Positions 9,220 through 17,292 are shown, counted from the first letter of the stretch. The stretch is DNA of 64,000 bases from Pseudomonas putida (GCA_041071465.1 CP163498.1:2136001-2200000), one strand, 5' to 3'. Numbers and translations are program-made. The notes: a model not told the origin generated them from the sequence alone.

Positions 9220-10524
9220 ATGCTATCTGTCCTGAAAAACCGCACTTACAGGCACCTGTTCATTGCTCAGGTGATTGCCTTGATCGGCACCGGCCTGGCG
9301 ACCGTAGCGCTTGGGCTTCTGGCCTATAATCTAGCCGGCGCGCAGGCCGGCGCCGTCTTGGGCACTGCGCTCGCGATCAAGATGGTGGCCTACATTGGCG
9401 TGGCGCCGATTGCCGGTGCGTTTGCCGAACACCTACCCAGAAAAGCCATGCTGGTCTCCCTCGACCTGGTCAGGGCAGCCGTGGCGCTGTTACTCCCGTT
9501 TGTCACCGAGATCTGGCAGATCTACGTGCTGATTTTCGTGCTGCAGTCTGCATCTGCCGCGTTTACGCCAACGTTCCAGGCCACCATTCCTGACATCCTC
9601 CCTGACGAGCGTGAGTACACCCGGGCGCTATCACTTTCGCGCCTGGCTTATGACCTGGAGAGTGTTATTAGCCCGATGCTCGCGGCAGCCCTGTTGACCG
9701 TGGTCAGCTTCCACAGCCTGTTCGGTGGCACCGTCGTGGGTTTCCTCGTGTCAGCTGCGATGGTGGTTTCAGCGGTATTGCCGGTAGCCGTTCGCGGGCC
9801 CAAGCGGAGCATCTACGAGCGGACGACCAAAGGCCTACGGATCTTCCTGCGTACCCCGCGCCTGCGCGGCCTCCTGGCCTTGAACCTCGCAATTGCTGCA
9901 GCCAGCGCGATGGTTATCGTGAATACGGTCGTGTTGGTTCAGGCGAAGCTTGGGCTGGATCAGAGCGCGATGGCCATGGCGTTGATGGCTTTCGGTGGCG
10001 GTTCGATGGTGGTGGCCATGCTGCTTCCGCGACTTCTTGAGCGTCTGGACGATCGTAAGGCCATGCTTGCCGGCGGAGCGATCCTGGTGGCTGGTTTGCT
10101 GATCGGGGCTTTCGTCTCCAGTTATTCGGCCTTGGTTGTTCTGTGGGTGGTGCTGGGCGCTGGATATTCCCTGGCACAAACGCCGTCGGGGCGGATCTTG
10201 CGTCGATCTTCTTCGGCTCAGGATCGACCAGCGCTGTTCGCGGCGCAGTTCGCCTTGTCTCATGCTTGTTGGCTGATTACCTACCCGCTGGCCGGGTGGC
10301 TGGGAGCCAGCGTCAGCCTCACTGCTGCGTTCGTTGGCCTAGGTCTACTCGCTGGGTTTGCGTGGACACTGAGCAAATGGATCTGGCATCCCGACCATGA
10401 GCACGAGGTTGTGTCGCATCAGCACGACGATCTTTCGGAAGATCATCCTCATGTCGCTGATGGAAAATCTCATGCGCACTCGTTTGTCATTGATGAGCTC
10501 CACCGGAAATGGCCACGGCGATAG
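9220..10524 (+). CDS. nreB: NreB-like nickel exporter (MFS)
   Basis: An inner-membrane major facilitator protein of 434 residues, with about 12 hydrophobic segments and a cytosolic His-rich tail (HPDHEHEVVSHQHDDLSEDH near the C-terminus, then more HxH). This architecture, and the opening LKNRTYRHLFIAQVIALIGTGLATVALGLLAYNLAG, fit the NreB/NrsD nickel-efflux group. GGAGGT at 9211 fits the ATG at 9220; an in-frame GTG at 9205 is less likely. The palindromic operator upstream and the Ni/Co sensors nearby support nickel or cobalt as inducer. The symbol is by similarity. Confidence 0.82.
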   Translation: MLSVLKNRTYRHLFIAQVIALIGTGLATVALGLLAYNLAGAQAGAVLGTALAIKMVAYIGVAPIAGAFAEHLPRKAMLVSLDLVRAAVALLLPFVTEIWQIYVLIFVLQSASAAFTPTFQATIPDILPDEREYTRALSLSRLAYDLESVISPMLAAALLTVVSFHSLFGGTVVGFLVSAAMVVSAVLPVAVRGPKRSIYERTTKGLRIFLRTPRLRGLLALNLAIAAASAMVIVNTVVLVQAKLGLDQSAMAMALMAFGGGSMVVAMLLPRLLERLDDRKAMLAGGAILVAGLLIGAFVSSYSALVVLWVVLGAGYSLAQTPSGRILRRSSSAQDRPALFAAQFALSHACWLITYPLAGWLGASVSLTAAFVGLGLLAGFAWTLSKWIWHPDHEHEVVSHQHDDLSEDHPHVADGKSHAHSFVIDELHRKWPRR

Positions 10525-10564
10525 CGCCCTCCATCCAGGGCGGTGGAGAGTCGCTGGGTCGGTG

Positions 10565-10738
10565 CTATTTCTTGAGCGCCTTCAGCCGCGCACTGGCTTT
10601 CTGTACGGCGGCCATCTTCTCCGGACGTTTCATGCGCTTCCACTTGCGGATTTCATCTTTCGACCGTCCGCAGCTTACACAGAGATCGCCCTTCAACTGA
10701 CAGAGTGAAATACAAGGGTTCTCGATCTGCGAAGCCAT
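10565..10738 (-). CDS. DUF1289 Cys-rich small protein
   Basis: 57 residues: MASQIENPCISLCQLKGDLC, then VSCGRSKDEIRKWKRM. Cysteines at 9, 13, 20 and 23 form the DUF1289 pattern NPCISxCxLxxxLCxxCGRxxDEI. The function is unknown and the cysteines suggest metal or Fe-S binding. It stands alone between nreB (convergent) and dmeF (same strand). Confidence 0.75.
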   Translation of the reverse strand: MASQIENPCISLCQLKGDLCVSCGRSKDEIRKWKRMKRPEKMAAVQKASARLKALKK

Positions 10739-10807
10739 GGATGAGTTACCTGTGGGCAGGATTGTGGCGCGTGAGTGCAGGCCGCCTCAGCGGCCCGCAT
10801 CCACAGA

Positions 10808-11749
10808 TTAGGCTTGGTGAATTTCGACGGTCAGGTGCCGAATTTCATGAACCGGCAACAGCCGCTCACGAATACTTTCAACACTGGTTGCGGCTTTGCC
10901 AACAACGCTGACGATAGCGGCGTGGGCGTCGGGGCCTACGCGCCAAACGTGAAGATCGCAGATGCGGACGTCACCCGGTTGCTCAATGAACTCGCGGATT
11001 TCCTGCGCTACGTGATCATCAGTTTTGTCCAGAAGGACGCCGGCAGTCACTTTCATCAGGTTCCAGGACCAGCGCCCGATAACAACGGCGCCGACGATGC
11101 CCATCACAGGGTCGAGCCAGACCCATCCAAGGTATTTGCCCGCCAGCAGTGCGACGATCGCAAGGACCGAGGTCAGTGCATCGGCCAGGACATGCACATA
11201 GGCCGATTGCAGATTGTTGTCGCCGTGCCCGTGGCCATGATCGTGGTGATGGTGGTGGTCATGCCCGTGATCATGGTTGTGCCCGTGGCCCAGCAGCAAC
11301 GCACTCACGATGTTCACCAGCAAGCCAACTATCGCGATACCAATCGCGATGCTGAATTGCACTTCATTCGGTTGGAACAAACGGACGATCGACTCAGCAC
11401 CCACTGCCAGGGCAACGAGTCCCAGGATCAGCGCCGAAGCAAACCCACCCAGATCGCCGACCTTGCCCGTACCAAAACTGAACCCAGAGTTGGTGGCGTG
11501 TCGCTTGGCATACGCGTATGCAGCGGCCGCGATGCCGAGCGCACCAGCGTGTGTGGCCATGTGGAAGCCGTCGGCGAGTAGGGCCATCGATCCGGTGATG
11601 TAGCCTGCGGCAATCTCACCCACCATCATTACAACGGTCAGCAACACGACCCAGAGCGTGCGCTTCGCATTCTCTTCATGGGAGGCACCGAGAAAAACAT
11701 GGTCATGGGTGGTTGCCGTCGTGCTCATAGCTTGGATGTCCGAAGTCAT
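10808..11749 (-). CDS. dmeF: DmeF-like cation diffusion facilitator
   Basis: 313-residue CDF-family divalent metal/proton antiporter of the inner membrane. Six hydrophobic segments are visible, with the metal-site motif HMATHAG in TM2 (LADGFHMATHAGAL) and HVLADALTSV in TM5. A very His-rich cytoplasmic loop (about 17 His in roughly 27 residues, LGHGHNHDHGHDHHHHHDHG) lies between TM4 and TM5. The C-terminal domain ends with LTVEIHQA. Pairing with a RcnR-type regulator matches dmeRF loci for cobalt/nickel. It overlaps dmeR by ATGA. Confidence 0.88.
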   Translation of the reverse strand: MTSDIQAMSTTATTHDHVFLGASHEENAKRTLWVVLLTVVMMVGEIAAGYITGSMALLADGFHMATHAGALGIAAAAYAYAKRHATNSGFSFGTGKVGDLGGFASALILGLVALAVGAESIVRLFQPNEVQFSIAIGIAIVGLLVNIVSALLLGHGHNHDHGHDHHHHHDHGHGHGDNNLQSAYVHVLADALTSVLAIVALLAGKYLGWVWLDPVMGIVGAVVIGRWSWNLMKVTAGVLLDKTDDHVAQEIREFIEQPGDVRICDLHVWRVGPDAHAAIVSVVGKAATSVESIRERLLPVHEIRHLTVEIHQA

Positions 11750-12021
11750 TTTGAGTACCGCTGAATGGCTTCCAGGAGTTCTTCTACGCCCTTGCTGCGC
11801 TCTTCGTCAGTAAGTGACGGGTGAGCTACGTGCGCCCTGGCGTGATCCTTGATGATTTCGTCCAGCAACCCATTCATCGCTCCACGGGCCGATGCCACCA
11901 GTAGCAGGGTCTTGGCGCAGTCCTCTTCTTCCTGAAGGGCTTTTTCAATTGCCTGCACCTGCCCAGCAATGCGTTTGACGCGCTTGAGCAGCGCCTCTTT
12001 GTTCGATGCGAGATGGCCCAT
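11746..12021 (-). CDS. dmeR: DmeR, RcnR/FrmR-family Ni/Co-sensing repressor
   Basis: 91-residue all-helical CsoR/RcnR-superfamily repressor. It begins MGHLASNKEALLKRVKRIAG, so the N-terminal His3 of RcnR is present. It has a single Cys in EEEDCAKTL (about residue 35) and His in IIKDHARAHVAHP (about 60 and 64), the RcnR nickel/cobalt ligand pattern. Such proteins bind G-tract operators and release DNA with metal. Two G/C-tract palindromes lie immediately upstream of the start, consistent with autoregulation of dmeRF. Confidence 0.88.
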   Translation of the reverse strand: MGHLASNKEALLKRVKRIAGQVQAIEKALQEEEDCAKTLLLVASARGAMNGLLDEIIKDHARAHVAHPSLTDEERSKGVEELLEAIQRYSK

Positions 12022-12024
12022 ACC

Positions 12025-12078
12025 ATACTCCCCCTATGTATATTGGCGCGGAGATTGTCATACCCCACCCCCCTATAC
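12025..12078. promoter_or_regulatory. Two DmeR-type operator candidates
   Basis: ATACTCCCCCTATGTATA at 12025-12042 and ATACCCCACCCCCCTATAC at 12060-12078, both with a TA-flanked C tract, lie 4-57 bp upstream of the dmeR start. Autorepression is inferred. Confidence 0.6.
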
Positions 12079-12191
12079 AAGAGACCAGTAATCAGCAGGC
12101 GATTTTTGAGACGAGCGGGATGACTGGCGAACGTATCAACCGTCATCCTGAGGAGCGGTAGATAGAGCCTTCCTTGGCTCTAACCGGGGTA

Positions 12192-12314
12192 TCAGTCGTG
12201 AGCGTGGCCATGGCCCGCGCTATCGTTCGACACCTCTGGCTCGGCATCGCCGCATGCGACGAGCAGGCCGAGGAGACCGATTACAGCGAGCGAACGTAGC
12301 AGTTTGATGGTCAT
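12192..12314 (-). CDS. Small His-tailed lipoprotein
   Basis: A 40-residue protein with a lipoprotein signal and lipobox LLVAC (Cys21), then a short acidic mature part ending HGHAHD. It is predicted to be membrane-anchored in the periplasm. It lies in the nickel/cobalt block, so weak metal binding is possible. No family is recognised. Confidence 0.6.
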   Translation of the reverse strand: MTIKLLRSLAVIGLLGLLVACGDAEPEVSNDSAGHGHAHD

Positions 12315-12388
12315 GTCGTAGGTTCCACAGTGGTGAGATCAAAAAATTGATAGGTCGAGGCTCACTTCTAGTGAGCCTCGACCACGCG

Positions 12389-13045
12389 TCATTTCTTCAG
12401 GTTGAGATAGTCGCCAGTCGTGTTCAGCACAATGGTGACGTTACCCGTGGTACGGTTGCGCCAGAACCAGCCATGGGTGCCGTCGAAGAGCGCAGTCAGC
12501 TCACCCTTGTCGCTTTGCACCTGACGACCCTTGCTGTAGCTGTGGAAGTCGCCCTGGGCCGCGTCATAGGTTTCACCGTGGGTGTCGTGGTTGACCGGTC
12601 CCGAAGCATTCCACTCATATGCAACGACAGTTCCCTTACGCATTTCGAGCTTGATCTCGCGCCCTTCGCCTGGCTTGAGGGTCAAACTGACCTCGTCGGT
12701 TTTTGCCGCTGGCTGCACTGCTTGCTGGGCAGGCTGCACCGCTGCAACTTGTGGAGCCGGAGCGGGAGCAGCCTCGGGAACCGGTGCCGGTATTGCCGGC
12801 GCAGGTACAGCGGCTTTCGTAGCGGCCTCATCGGCCAAGGCTTCTTGGGCGAGGGAGATCTTGATCTCGCCCATCTGGGTAAGACCCATGGCTCGGCCCA
12901 GACCTGTTGGGTCGACGGCATACTCCGAAGGCATGACCACGGTGACCAGAAGGCCCATCGCGGCAGCGAAGGCGATGGCGGTGGATCGAATGAGCTGACG
13001 GCTGCTCGGCAGTTCGTTTGCCGAAGGAAGTGGGGAGTTGAACAT
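12389..13045 (-). CDS. Membrane-anchored periplasmic protein of unknown function
   Basis: 218 residues from the ATG at 13045, with GAGGA just upstream; a TTG at 13060 would overlap the HupE-like stop. One N-terminal transmembrane segment (IAFAAAMGLLVTVVMP) is followed by a long Ala/Pro/Gln-rich linker (PAPAIPAPVPEAAPAPAPQV) and a compact C-terminal domain (VSLTLKPGEGREIKLEMRKG...YEWNASGPVNHDTHGE...NRTTGNVTIVLNTTGDY). The C-terminal part looks like a beta-sandwich. It follows the HupE-like gene and is probably co-transcribed with it. Function unknown. Confidence 0.72.
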   Translation of the reverse strand: MFNSPLPSANELPSSRQLIRSTAIAFAAAMGLLVTVVMPSEYAVDPTGLGRAMGLTQMGEIKISLAQEALADEAATKAAVPAPAIPAPVPEAAPAPAPQVAAVQPAQQAVQPAAKTDEVSLTLKPGEGREIKLEMRKGTVVAYEWNASGPVNHDTHGETYDAAQGDFHSYSKGRQVQSDKGELTALFDGTHGWFWRNRTTGNVTIVLNTTGDYLNLKK

Positions 13046-13056
13046 GTTCAGAATCC

Positions 13057-13794
13057 TCAAGCGGTAACAATCAGGCCAGTCAGCTGATAACCCATCAGCA
13101 GGAAACCGGCGCTCATCATGGCAACGTTGGCGGTGTAGGCGTGACGCCAGAAACCACCGGTTCTTCTCCAGAAGCCCATCACGATCAGGATGGCGCTCAG
13201 CGCGAGCAACTGACCGATCTCAACCCCGACATTGAAAGCAATGAGGTTGGGGATCAGGCCGTCGGCCGAGATTTCGTACTCCTGGATCTTTGTTGCCAGG
13301 CCAAAGCCATGCAGCAGGCCGAAGACGAGCGTCGCGGCTTTGGTGTTCGGCTGGTAACCGAACCAGCGCTTGAAGGCCCCCAGGTTGTCCATCGCCTTGT
13401 AGACCACCGAGAAACCGATGATCGCGTCGATGATGTAGGAGCTGATGCTGATCTCAGTAAGCACGCCGAACAGCAGCGTGACCGAATGTCCAACGGCGAA
13501 TAGCGTGACGTAGAGGCCCACGTCCTTGAGGCGGTAGAGGAAGAAGATGACGCCGAACAGGAACAGCAGGTGGTCATAGCCCGTCATCATGTGCTTGGCG
13601 CCCATGTAGATGAACGGGATCAGCATGACCCCCGAGCTTTCCTGGATGAATCCCTTGTCGCCTTCCGCTACGGCGTGTGCCAATGCCTCCGGCATGCCGA
13701 TAAGCAATGACGCGACGAACAGGAACAAGAGGCAGATGGGATGGCGTGCACGCACAGCGAGCAAGCTCCCACCCGTTATCGAGTGTAAACGCAT
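13057..13794 (-). CDS. HupE/UreJ-family membrane protein
   Basis: 245 residues with an N-terminal signal (LLFLFVASLLIGMPEALAHA) followed by about six transmembrane segments. The family motifs GYDHLLFLFGVIFFL and FAVGHSVTLL, and the second-half HGFGLA and FNVGVEIGQL, are the HupE/UreJ nickel-permease signatures. Direction of transport is not certain. Its place in a Ni/Co resistance block with sensor genes suggests a role in nickel handling. Confidence 0.8.
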   Translation of the reverse strand: MRLHSITGGSLLAVRARHPICLLFLFVASLLIGMPEALAHAVAEGDKGFIQESSGVMLIPFIYMGAKHMMTGYDHLLFLFGVIFFLYRLKDVGLYVTLFAVGHSVTLLFGVLTEISISSYIIDAIIGFSVVYKAMDNLGAFKRWFGYQPNTKAATLVFGLLHGFGLATKIQEYEISADGLIPNLIAFNVGVEIGQLLALSAILIVMGFWRRTGGFWRHAYTANVAMMSAGFLLMGYQLTGLIVTA

Positions 13795-13840
13795 GGATCA
13801 ATCCTTTTTGCAGTGATCGAGAGCCGCAAAGCGGCCAGGG

Positions 13841-14200
13841 TCAGGAAGCAAAAGCAGGACGAGGTGGGCGTTCGATTCGGAAGATAGGCGGGTGTGGTAC
13901 CGAGTTGCCTGACCAGGCCAATGGCATGGACGGGCCGAAGATAGGTGTCAGTTGCGCAGCAGAAGAGAGCTGAGGGGTCTCGTGCTGGTGGTCGGGCGTG
14001 AGCGGGGCATGATAGTGGTCAGTGCAATGCGCGCAGCTCCATGAGGCCTCGCCATGGTCATGCCCATGCTTCATGTTCCCTGCTTCTTGGGCAGCGACTT
14101 GAGTCGGTACTGCCAACGAATAGGCGTGCCCCGTCCAGGCCAGCATAACGGCCATAGCCAAAGCCACGAGGATGGCTGATGACAGGAAACGACGGGACAT
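13841..14200 (-). CDS. His/Cys-rich exported protein, CzcI-like in character
   Basis: 119 residues with a signal or anchor segment (AILVALAMAVMLAWTGHAYS), then a His-rich stretch (MKHGHDHGEASWSCAHCTDH) containing CAHC, then HAPLTPDHQHE, and a Pro-rich tail. Its organisation resembles small periplasmic metal-resistance accessory proteins (CzcI/DUF2946-type), but assignment is by character only. It is divergent from the CsoR-type gene and shares the intergenic palindrome. Confidence 0.6.
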   Translation of the reverse strand: MSRRFLSSAILVALAMAVMLAWTGHAYSLAVPTQVAAQEAGNMKHGHDHGEASWSCAHCTDHYHAPLTPDHQHETPQLSSAAQLTPIFGPSMPLAWSGNSVPHPPIFRIERPPRPAFAS

Positions 14201-14247
14201 TCAGATGCCTATGACGCTGATTCAACAGCAACGTTGCACGTTTGACC

Positions 14248-14266
14248 TAACCCCCTGGGGGGGATA
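14248..14266. promoter_or_regulatory. CsoR/RcnR-type operator upstream of second sensor
   Basis: TAACCCCCTGGGGGGGATA differs by a single base from the palindrome before nreB. It lies about 40 bp upstream of the plus-strand CsoR/RcnR-type gene and about 48 bp before the divergent His-rich gene. Confidence 0.7.
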
Positions 14267-14306
14267 GCATCGCCAGCGTAATGTATCGCCGACAGAGACT
14301 CAAGAT

Positions 14307-14615
14307 ATGTCCGATGATCACCAGCACGATGATGAACAGGGCCATGCCCATACTCACCAGAGCCATGAGGCGATCATCAAGCGCCTGAAGCGTGCAGACG
14401 GCCATCTGCGCAGCATCATTGCCATGATCGAGGATGGGCGCGAGTGTGTAGACATTGCCCAGCAACTGCATGCGGTTGAAAAGGCCGTCTGCCAGGCCAA
14501 GCGCACGCTCATCCAGGACCATATCGACCACTGTCTTGAGGACTCGGTTGCAGCCTTGAGCAAGGGCGATCGATCGGCCCTGGACGAATTCAAGCAAATT
14601 ACCAAGTACCTGTAG
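14307..14615 (+). CDS. CsoR/RcnR-family nickel sensor (InrS-like)
   Basis: 102-residue metal-sensing repressor. A His-rich N-terminus (DDHQHDDEQGHAHTHQSHEA) precedes the family core IIKRLKRADGHLRSIIAMIEDGREC. The Cys in RECVD and His/Cys in DHIDHC give the x-C-H-C ligand pattern used by copper-sensing CsoR and nickel-sensing InrS. The His-rich arm and context favour nickel. A near-perfect palindrome lies upstream, and an nreB operator with one difference suggests it may control both loci. It is followed after 4 bp by yqaA-like and traX-like genes. Confidence 0.85.
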   Translation: MSDDHQHDDEQGHAHTHQSHEAIIKRLKRADGHLRSIIAMIEDGRECVDIAQQLHAVEKAVCQAKRTLIQDHIDHCLEDSVAALSKGDRSALDEFKQITKYL

Positions 14616-14619
14616 GGCC

Positions 14620-15060
14620 GTGTTCGAGCTCACCAGCTACCTCGGCCTGTTTCTGGCAGCTTTTGCGGCCGCCACGCTGCTACCCATGCAGTCAGAAGCC
14701 GCGCTGGCCGCGATGCTAGTGTCTGAGCTGTACCTGCCCGTGGCGCTTGTCGCGGTGGCTACCGCCGGCAATGTGCTGGGTTCCGTGGTTAACTGGTTTT
14801 TGGGTCGAGGCGTCGAGCACTTCAAGCACAAGCGCTGGTTCCCGATTAGGGAGTCCAAGCTGGAGAAGGCACAAGTCTTCTACCAGCGCTATGGATACTG
14901 GTCACTGCTATTGAGCTGGGTACCCATTATCGGCGATCCAATTACGTTGGTAGCCGGGGTCATGCGCGAGCCACTTTGGCGGTTCACACTGTTGGTGACC
15001 TTGGCCAAGGGTGGGCGGTACTTGCTACTGACTCTTTTGGTACTCGGGAGCATGCCGTGA
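14620..15060 (+). CDS. YqaA-family (DedA-related) inner-membrane protein
   Basis: 146 residues from a GTG start 4 bp after the sensor gene. It contains the SNARE-associated/DedA-type pattern: two re-entrant hydrophobic parts, GNVLGSVVNWFLGRG, and WVPIIGDPITLVAGVMREPLW. The YqaA family's function is not established; DedA relatives affect membrane lipid transport. The stop overlaps the next GTG start (GTGA), so it is tightly coupled with the traX-like gene. Confidence 0.8.
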   Translation: MFELTSYLGLFLAAFAAATLLPMQSEAALAAMLVSELYLPVALVAVATAGNVLGSVVNWFLGRGVEHFKHKRWFPIRESKLEKAQVFYQRYGYWSLLLSWVPIIGDPITLVAGVMREPLWRFTLLVTLAKGGRYLLLTLLVLGSMP

Positions 15061-15788
15061 CGTCAGATCCCATCCGTCACAGAGAGCGGCACACGGGCCA
15101 GGACCTGATCAAGTGGATCGCCTTGATTACGATGGTGCTCGATCACATGCGGTTGGCCTGGCCGGCTACCAGTAACCTGTTTGTCTTAGGCCGACTGTCC
15201 TTTCCTTTGTTCTGTTTGGCGGTGGCCATCAACGTTTCGCGGAACCAGCCTGGTGAGTTGTTTATCCGGAGTAATGGCCGGTATCTCGCCCTTTTGGTGT
15301 TGTTTGCGGCGCTATCAGAAGTGCCATACCGGATGGTCAGCACCTCAGGCACATTCAACGTCCTGGTCACGTTGGCGTTGGGTCTGCTGGTCGCTTGGGG
15401 AGTGCAGCACCGGACGCTCGAAAGCCTGGTACTGGCCGGCGGGGCGATTCTGGCTGCCTATTTGCTGAGCGAGCCGTTGATGTTCGGCTTTTATGGAGTG
15501 TTCGTGCCGGCAGCTCTGGTGCTCGCGATCAAGCGCCCCGAACTTTTCGCGTTACTGCCCGTCGCACTCTGTGCTGCTGCCAACTCTCGAACTGGCCTGT
15601 TCGAGCAAGCAGCGCAACTAGAACCATTCGCCATCCTCGCACTGTCGACCGCCGCTCTTGCACCTCTGCTCGGTTTGGCGCTGTTCTGGGCCCCATTGCC
15701 GTTCAAGGTCGTGCCTGTCAAACAGTGGAGCTATTGGTTCTACCCCGGCCACCTGGTGGCGCTACTGGGTATTCGCAACTTGCTTTAG
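15057..15788 (+). CDS. TraX-family membrane protein
   Basis: 243 residues from the GTG overlapping the yqaA-like stop. The opening RHTGQDLIKWIALITMVLDHMRLAWP is the TraX signature, followed by about eight hydrophobic segments and a C-terminal FYPGHLVALLGIRN. F-plasmid TraX acetylates pilin. Chromosomal TraX homologues are probably membrane acyltransferases with other substrates. No conjugation genes are in the window, so a conjugative role is unlikely. Co-translation with YqaA under a nickel-type sensor is unusual. Confidence 0.78.
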   Translation: MTSDPIRHRERHTGQDLIKWIALITMVLDHMRLAWPATSNLFVLGRLSFPLFCLAVAINVSRNQPGELFIRSNGRYLALLVLFAALSEVPYRMVSTSGTFNVLVTLALGLLVAWGVQHRTLESLVLAGGAILAAYLLSEPLMFGFYGVFVPAALVLAIKRPELFALLPVALCAAANSRTGLFEQAAQLEPFAILALSTAALAPLLGLALFWAPLPFKVVPVKQWSYWFYPGHLVALLGIRNLL

Positions 15789-15860
15789 CTGCTGGCTTTG
15801 CTTCTATGGCTGGCATCCTCAGGGTCAAGAACACCAGCGCTGAAGGACCTGCGGACCGCC

Positions 15861-15992
15861 TTAGTGACAGTGGCGCTCGCCCGTTTTGTGGTTGGTGTGG
15901 CAACCCTTGGAGTCGGTACCGCCGCTATGTGCGAAGGCAGTGACCGAGGAGAACGACAGGACTGCTGCGATCACGAGGTAAACGATTTTCAT
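15861..15992 (-). CDS. YHYH-type small secreted His/Cys peptide
   Basis: 43 residues: a signal peptide (MKIVYLVIAAVLSFSSVTAF) cleaved after AHA-like residues, leaving a 22-residue mature peptide HSGGTDSKGCHTNHKTGERH ending CH. The GCHTNHKTGxxHCH ending is the YHYH-domain pattern seen in excalibur/YHYH proteins, likely a metal site. It is convergent with the traX-like gene. Confidence 0.65.
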   Translation of the reverse strand: MKIVYLVIAAVLSFSSVTAFAHSGGTDSKGCHTNHKTGERHCH

Positions 15993-16150
15993 CAGGCTAC
16001 TCCATGCTTGGTTTTTGTACGTGGCTTCGGCCACCGGCGAAGATTATGGCTAATTGCCTTCATACGGCAAGCGGCTGCGTCCCCGACGAGGTGTGGTCCA
16101 ATGAAAGGGGTAATTACGGGCGTCGGGCTGGAGCCCGTGGAATTAAACGC

Positions 16151-16179
16151 TGCGAGAGTTTTAATTCTCTAAATCCAAT
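16151..16179 (+). repeat. 29-bp repeat, inner copy
   Basis: 26 of 29 bases match 5700-5728 just outside the transposon. Here an upstream GAATTAAA (about 16139-16146) pairs with TTTAATTC, giving a hairpin. The copy is followed by CGTCCCGAGTCCCG rather than TTTGA-TGT, then a hairpin of GGCCTC/GAGGCC near 16206. Confidence 0.55.
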
Positions 16180-16275
16180 CGTCCCGAGTCCCGTATACAC
16201 CTACAGGCCTCCTAATGAGGCCCAAAGAGTGGTGAACTGGCGCTTGCGCTACAGCGCAGAACCCGATACGGGGAG

Positions 16276-17292
16276 CTAGTTGAAAAGCTCCAAGAAACGG
16301 CTGAAATTGACGGCAGCTATGGCAAGGCCACTCAGTACGATAACTGTCGTGTAGATCGGATGGTCTTTGACGATTTCAATCAACACAACAGGGTGCACCC
16401 CGTTCCGCTCGTACCATTTGGATTTCGTCTTCAAGGACTTGTCATGTGTCCGTTCGAAGAAGTTCGCAAACATATCGAGCTTCCTCAAGGTCGATTGATG
16501 CATTTTTATGTACTCAGCGTTCACAAAGGCGGCAGCCTCATCAGCGCCCGGCAGCGCGTCTTGGTCGCTGGCATTGTTGAGTTCAGCTAATGCCATGATC
16601 CTGCCTTTCCTTCCCTTGCTATCGGCATGCGGGGCATAATTTCTTCCATACAACGCAACCAGCTCACGCGCAAGGTCAACCTTCTTGTCATCCGGCAGCT
16701 CTACGGGTTTGCCGCCGAGTACCCGGAAGCGATGCTCAAGCGCAAAGAACCCGAAATTTTCGTCTCGCATATTCCAGTGCAGGAAACGGCAATCCTTGTG
16801 CTTATCAAGCCATTGGAAAAAGCCTTTGAGCATCGACTTTTCGAATTTATTGAGCTCTGCTTGCATGCTGGAGAGCTGTTTGCTGAGCTCTGCTTCTTTA
16901 TGGATGGACCATGATTTGGTCTGGCCGGTTTTTAGGTTTCGTGTGGCGATGGAGGTCACACGTTTCGACTCCCCCGTATCGTTCTGATAAAACGATTCGC
17001 AGGAGTAGTGGATTACGTAAACTCGGTTCGCGTCGAGGTAGAGGTCTTCGATTAACGCTCTGCTCCTTTTGCGATCCTTTACCCGATCTAGCTCTGCTCC
17101 CACCACCTTCCCCTCAACCCAGTGCAATGTAGGCGAAGCTGGTGATTCTGCCCTCAAATGTGAGTACCCGCTAGATTTACCCCTAGCTTTGCCTTTGACT
17201 CTCCCTGAGGGTATACCGCCTGGGGATAACCAGCTTGCTTTGTCTTGGCGGATTGCCCTGCCGATTGACGTGGCCCACATAAGCCGCTTCAA
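16276..17292 (-). CDS. Hypothetical protein with C-terminal membrane anchor
   Basis: The frame gives 338 residues, but the first 60 are basic and low in complexity. A GTG at 17106 or 17103 with GAGGGGAAG upstream is a more likely start (about 276 residues). The body has a hydrophobic strand NRVYVIHYSCESFY, a SIATRNLKTGQTKSWSIHKE beta segment, and FLHWNMRDENFGFFALEHRF, reminiscent of an RNase-H-like fold, then helices. A single transmembrane helix ends it (IYTTVIVLSGLAIAAVNFSR). I do not recognise the family. An enzymatic domain with one membrane anchor is a layout seen in defence effectors, but nothing here proves that. Confidence 0.6.
   Translation of the reverse strand: MKRLMWATSIGRAIRQDKASWLSPGGIPSGRVKGKARGKSSGYSHLRAESPASPTLHWVEGKVVGAELDRVKDRKRSRALIEDLYLDANRVYVIHYSCESFYQNDTGESKRVTSIATRNLKTGQTKSWSIHKEAELSKQLSSMQAELNKFEKSMLKGFFQWLDKHKDCRFLHWNMRDENFGFFALEHRFRVLGGKPVELPDDKKVDLARELVALYGRNYAPHADSKGRKGRIMALAELNNASDQDALPGADEAAAFVNAEYIKMHQSTLRKLDMFANFFERTHDKSLKTKSKWYERNGVHPVVLIEIVKDHPIYTTVIVLSGLAIAAVNFSRFLELFN

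Noticed and set aside
15057..15788. TraX-like gene as evidence of a conjugative element
   Set aside because: There are no relaxase, coupling protein or pilus genes. Mobility is explained by the Tn7-like genes.
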